This document shows positions 61,113-64,000 of a DNA stretch of 64,000 bases, piece by piece. Source of the stretch: Flavobacterium sp. UBA5153 (GTDB lineage: Bacteria > Bacteroidota > Bacteroidia > Flavobacteriales > Flavobacteriaceae). A program made the translations under genes and the position numbers. The stretch lies in the NCBI GenBank assembly GCA_002413745.1, contig DHXP01000062.1, positions 53,826 to 117,825 of the forward strand, given 5' to 3'. The notes below the pieces were generated by a model. That model was not told the origin of the DNA. It searched no databases and saw only the letters and a program-made list of their open reading frames with translations. Numbering within the stretch: the stretch's first letter is position 1; each line of letters opens with the position of its first letter.

Positions 61113-62975
61113 TTATGCTTTTAGCCAAGCTTCTTTCAGTGCTGATTTTGTCGCATCTGTCGCTTCGAAACTTTCTTTTTCCTCGTAAGGAAGTTTTATT
61201 GTTCCTTTGATGATTTGTTCTTTGCCATCACGTTTTATTTTCACGGTAATAGCATCATTTTCCTTCCAATTTTTGCTGTCCGAAATCAAATCATAAATAT
61301 TATTCAAAGAATAGGACTTATCGTTTACAGCCATCAAAATATCACCACCTTTGATACCAAGGTTGGTGTAGAATTCGTTTAATTCAATATTTGGAACAAC
61401 AGTGATTTCCTTGGTTGCTCTATCTACCGTGATATACCTTGTTTTGCCTTTTAAGAAAACATCGGCAGGCATTTTTTTAATCGATTTTGTAACGCCTACT
61501 TTTGCCAAATAAGTTTCATAACGAATGGGTGTAGTTCCTGAAACGTATGTTTTCAAGAATTCGCCCACTTCCGGATAAGTCAATTCAGTGATTTTTGCAA
61601 AAAGTTCATCATCATTAAATGCTTTTGAAACGCCATATTCGTTTGATAGTTTTTGCATTAAATCAAGAATTCCTCTTTCTCCGTGACTTTTTCCCCTGAT
61701 AATAATATCCAGACACATTCCTATCAATGCCCCTTTTTGATACACGTTTAAATATTGGTCTTTGTAGGGTTTTACCAGCACATTGGCACTCATGGTGGTA
61801 AATGGCATCGTGTCATTCATTGCATTTGCCTGTTTAATTTTTTCTGCCATTCTGGTATAAAATTCTTCTTCGGTTATCAATCCTTGGTTAACTTGAAAAA
61901 GATTGGCAAAATATTCGGTGACGCCTTCATACATCCATAAATGTTCGGACATTTTTGGTGCATTGTAGTCGAAATTTTGAATTTCTTGGGAGTGAATCGT
62001 TAGAGGAGTTACGATATGGAAAAACTCATGCGAAACAACATCTTTTAATTGTTCGGCTAATGCCTCTTTTCCCATCATCTCGGGCATAACAACAGTGGTT
62101 GCCGTAGGGTGTTCCAATGCGCCAAATCCTTTAGCGTCATTGGCAGTCATAGTTGAAAGATATATTAGAACGGTGTATTTTTTTGTAGAATTAAATTTTC
62201 CCAAAAACATTTTTTGTGCCGTCATCGTCTTTTTCATTCCAGGAGTAATATCTTCGGCAGTCAATTTCCCGTTAGGAGAATATACTGCAATTTGAATGTC
62301 CATTCCATTTACATTAAAAGTAGTATAGTCTGGTTTGGAGTACATAATAGGATTTTCGACCAATTCGGCATAACGAGAAGTTGCAAAAATATCGTTTGTG
62401 GTAGAAGTATCCTGATCAATCATTGAGGTTGCACCCCAAAGCGTGGCTGGATGAGATATGGTTACTTGATATGGGATTGACATATAATTTGTAAAATATC
62501 CCACAAAACAATGCGTGTTAAGCATTACATTTTTTCCTGCATCAATGTTTGAACCTGTTGGCGAAAAAATGTCGTCATTACCAAAACCTTTTCCGGTTTC
62601 AGTATCAAAGGTATCGTTAACTAAATAAGTTATTTTATCCAAGGTTTTTGCATTGGCAATTGACCAGGAATTATCATCTGTTTTTTTTACATCCAGAAGG
62701 TTTCCTTTTTTATCAAAAGCTTTAAGGTCATCAATATATCTGCCGAAATTGTCTTCTGAATACGTTCCTGGAACTGTTTTTGGAAAGTGATAAGTGATTT
62801 CATCCGTATAAATTTTCGGGGACTTGACGGTAACCATAACTTTGTCGTCCTTAATTTCATTCAGATTAATGGTCACTTGAACTTCTTCTTTTGTAGAAGC
62901 AGCAATCGAAGAACTGGCGGTTTTACAGCTCCAAAGAACTGTTATAAATGCAAATGCAAAAATTATTTTTTTCAT
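61113..62975 (-). CDS. M61 family peptidase with PDZ domain
   Basis: This 620-residue exported protein has a lipoprotein-type signal (FITVLWSCKTA), an N-terminal beta domain, a central M61 metallopeptidase domain with the zinc motif HEFFH (VVSHEFFHIVT) and downstream Glu (WMYEGVTEYFANLF), and a C-terminal PDZ domain (about 540-600; GIKGGDILMAVND). The family are glycyl aminopeptidase-like enzymes. Substrate is not known; it is probably anchored in the periplasm. Confidence 0.93.
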   Translation of the reverse strand: MKKIIFAFAFITVLWSCKTASSSIAASTKEEVQVTINLNEIKDDKVMVTVKSPKIYTDEITYHFPKTVPGTYSEDNFGRYIDDLKAFDKKGNLLDVKKTDDNSWSIANAKTLDKITYLVNDTFDTETGKGFGNDDIFSPTGSNIDAGKNVMLNTHCFVGYFTNYMSIPYQVTISHPATLWGATSMIDQDTSTTNDIFATSRYAELVENPIMYSKPDYTTFNVNGMDIQIAVYSPNGKLTAEDITPGMKKTMTAQKMFLGKFNSTKKYTVLIYLSTMTANDAKGFGALEHPTATTVVMPEMMGKEALAEQLKDVVSHEFFHIVTPLTIHSQEIQNFDYNAPKMSEHLWMYEGVTEYFANLFQVNQGLITEEEFYTRMAEKIKQANAMNDTMPFTTMSANVLVKPYKDQYLNVYQKGALIGMCLDIIIRGKSHGERGILDLMQKLSNEYGVSKAFNDDELFAKITELTYPEVGEFLKTYVSGTTPIRYETYLAKVGVTKSIKKMPADVFLKGKTRYITVDRATKEITVVPNIELNEFYTNLGIKGGDILMAVNDKSYSLNNIYDLISDSKNWKENDAITVKIKRDGKEQIIKGTIKLPYEEKESFEATDATKSALKEAWLKA

Positions 62976-63125
62976 TTTCGAGGGTTTATATTTTAAGTAT
63001 CAGTCTTTAGAAGTTTAAAATTGTTACAGTTTATAATTACTTTATAAATGGGCTGTATTAGCAATCCATTTTGGTGTAATTGGCAGATAGAGATTGTTTT
63101 ATGTTCCTGAATTTTTTAAATAAAA

Positions 63126-63147
63126 AAACTCCTGAATTCAGGAGTTT
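63126..63147 (-). terminator. Terminator after the DUF2805 gene
   Basis: AAACTCCTGAA-TTCAGGAGTTT is a perfect 22-base palindrome with A/T runs on both sides, 6 bases beyond the stop codon. Confidence 0.8.
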
Positions 63148-63152
63148 AATAA

Positions 63153-63431
63153 TTAATCGAGTTTGTTTTTTATATAGTATTTTCCATCCAAATCTTCGTC
63201 GAAATCGTCTATTTTAACTGGTTTTGGCTTCGGCTTATTTGCGGTTGCTTTCTTTTTCCACATTTCAAATTTTTCTGCGGGCATCTTTTTTTTCATGATT
63301 TCAAGAATCTCTTTTTCGGCTAAACCAAATTCTTTTTTGATGATTTCAAAAGGATTTTTTTCCTCTAAAGCCAATGTAACAAGTTTTTCTGTTTGTTCCC
63401 AGTTCAATTCTTTGCGGTTACTCTTTTTCAT
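63153..63431 (-). CDS. DUF2805/TIGR03643-type protein
   Basis: This 92-residue protein has LNWEQTEKLVTLALEEKNPFE, the helix-turn-helix-like FGLAEKEILEIMKK and KFEMWKKK, which are family marks. Pro/Lys-rich KPKPKP and an acidic tail follow. The ATG at 63431 is preferred over the GTG one codon earlier. These small proteins are often near photolyase/cryptochrome genes, but none is visible here. Function unknown. Confidence 0.85.
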   Translation of the reverse strand: MKKSNRKELNWEQTEKLVTLALEEKNPFEIIKKEFGLAEKEILEIMKKKMPAEKFEMWKKKATANKPKPKPVKIDDFDEDLDGKYYIKNKLD

Positions 63432-63434
63432 CAC

Positions 63435-63679
63435 GTGAAAATTAATTCAAATTGGTTGTTAATGATTAATAAATTTTGATTTCAAATTATGTACCAATAT
63501 TAATAAAAATAATAATCACTTTTTACCAAATGGCAATTTTTTTTAAGGTTTTTAGTTGTTTTCTGGTGAGCATTGTTTTTGGAATGCTATTTTCAATAAA
63601 TTATTTAATTTATTGTACTATTTCAGATTCATGTGCATATCAATGCCATAGATTATTTTTTCTTTTTGAAGTACCATAA
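63435..63679. other. Intergenic region
   Basis: I see no convincing gene. A hydrophobic open frame on the plus strand (63476-63679) has low-complexity composition and no family resemblance. Confidence 0.45.
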
Positions 63680-63826
63680 ATGTACCAAAAAGACGATCCC
63701 AAACCGAAAAAATATTGCCGTAATTGCTATCGGTATGTGGAAAAGTTTAATGATGACGGACTTTGTGTATATCTGGCGACACGAAAAAATAACTCAAAAA
63801 GGTATCTGATTTTTTGGGAAATGTAA
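63680..63826 (+). CDS. Possible small Cys-containing protein
   Basis: A 48-codon frame starts with ATG at 63680 and reads KPKKYCRNCYRYVEKFNDDG followed by a second Cys (LCVYLAT). The CxxC and charged composition suggest a small zinc-ribbon-like protein, but no family is recognised, there is no second CxxC pair and no operon context. It may be a real small gene or chance. Confidence 0.35.
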   Translation: MYQKDDPKPKKYCRNCYRYVEKFNDDGLCVYLATRKNNSKRYLIFWEM

Positions 63827-63941
63827 TGTTGGCATGTGTAAATTGGGTTGGGACGATTGATATAGTTTGATACATAAAAACCAGCCACATTGGACTTCAG
63901 ACGATTAATACCGCTAGTTATTTCAAATTAGTCCAATAATA

Positions 63942-63955
63942 CCGATAGCTATCGG
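63942..63955. repeat. 14-base perfect palindrome
   Basis: CCGATAGCTATCGG is a perfect palindrome in AT-rich intergenic DNA near the right edge. A related half, CCGATAGG, lies after hemL at 19339. It may be a piece of a dispersed repeat. Confidence 0.55.
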
Positions 63956-64000
63956 GAGAACTAAATGAAATATACAGCGGCATTATACCAGAACGATAGG

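Noticed and set aside
63476-63679. 67-codon hydrophobic plus-strand frame
   Set aside because: AT-rich composition gives Ile/Phe/Tyr by chance; no recognisable signal or family.
1-64000. CRISPR arrays, tRNA and rRNA genes, insertion sequences
   Set aside because: I saw no regularly spaced repeats, no tRNA-like cloverleaf, no rRNA segment and no transposase gene while reading the intergenic regions.

Overview
The window is AT-rich chromosomal DNA from a member of the Bacteroidota, most likely a Flavobacterium or close relative. Evidence for this: a protein with a type IX secretion C-terminal signal, LemA/TPM and MerR/M23 pairs, GSCFA and DUF2805-type proteins, the long (660-residue) urocanase, frequent TTG/GTG starts without clear Shine-Dalgarno sequences, and -7 elements of the TAnnTTTG type. 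No species can be named from the sequence alone.

Layout. Positions 1-12.8 kb carry the start of an alternative (N-type) F-ATPase beta gene, a LemA/TPM operon, a MerR-M23 pair, alaS, a small nuclease-like GxxExxY gene bounded by inverted repeats, a GSCFA gene, a DUF4136 lipoprotein and hutU. Positions 13-19.9 kb carry a PAS protein without an ATPase domain, a T9SS-exported protein, an ACC-deaminase-like enzyme, a glucosaminidase and hemL. Positions 20-27.8 kb are a clade II (Sec-type) nitrous oxide reductase locus: cytochrome c, nosZ, a membrane-NosL fusion, nosD, nosF, nosY, a truncated haemoglobin and a fasciclin lipoprotein. Positions 27.8-33.2 kb add a polytopic membrane protein, a Crp/Fnr regulator, a small CNGKC protein, a lipoprotein and a TonB receptor with the copper-binding motifs of OprC/NosA. 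nadB-nadA follow, then a 604-residue protein of unknown function. Positions 39.1-44.7 kb hold ric (di-iron repair), anaerobic ribonucleotide reductase and an Rrf2 regulator, opposite a hemerythrin-PAS (DUF438) gene. Positions 45.3-51.9 kb are a complete molybdenum-cofactor operon. Positions 52.3-60.2 kb hold two NarK-type transporters and an unusual molybdoenzyme complex (cytochrome b, NasA-like Mo subunit, four-cluster ferredoxin, Rieske protein, small membrane protein). The right end holds a DUF4369 lipoprotein, an M61 peptidase and a DUF2805 protein.

How it fits together. The middle 40 kb is an anaerobic nitrogen-oxide respiration region: nitrate uptake and reduction with its cofactor supply, NO/Fe-S damage repair, oxygen-independent dNTP synthesis, and N2O reduction with copper supply. 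No nitrite reductase or NO reductase is visible in the window. Seven copies of one palindrome, consensus TATGATTNNAATCATA (TGA-N6-TCA), lie upstream of nos, fasciclin, the copper-linked genes/Crp gene, ric-nrd, the DUF438 gene, narK and the uncharacterised 604-residue gene. In most cases a TTTG -7 core lies about 34 bp from the palindrome centre. This suggests a single Crp/Fnr-type regulon and places the unknown gene in it.

The most unusual observations are the shared operator, an anaerobic ribonucleotide reductase whose glycyl-radical domain is a separate 56-residue gene, the non-NarGHI/non-Nap nitrate-reductase-like complex, and a ModE-like palindrome in front of a single-domain ModE-type gene.
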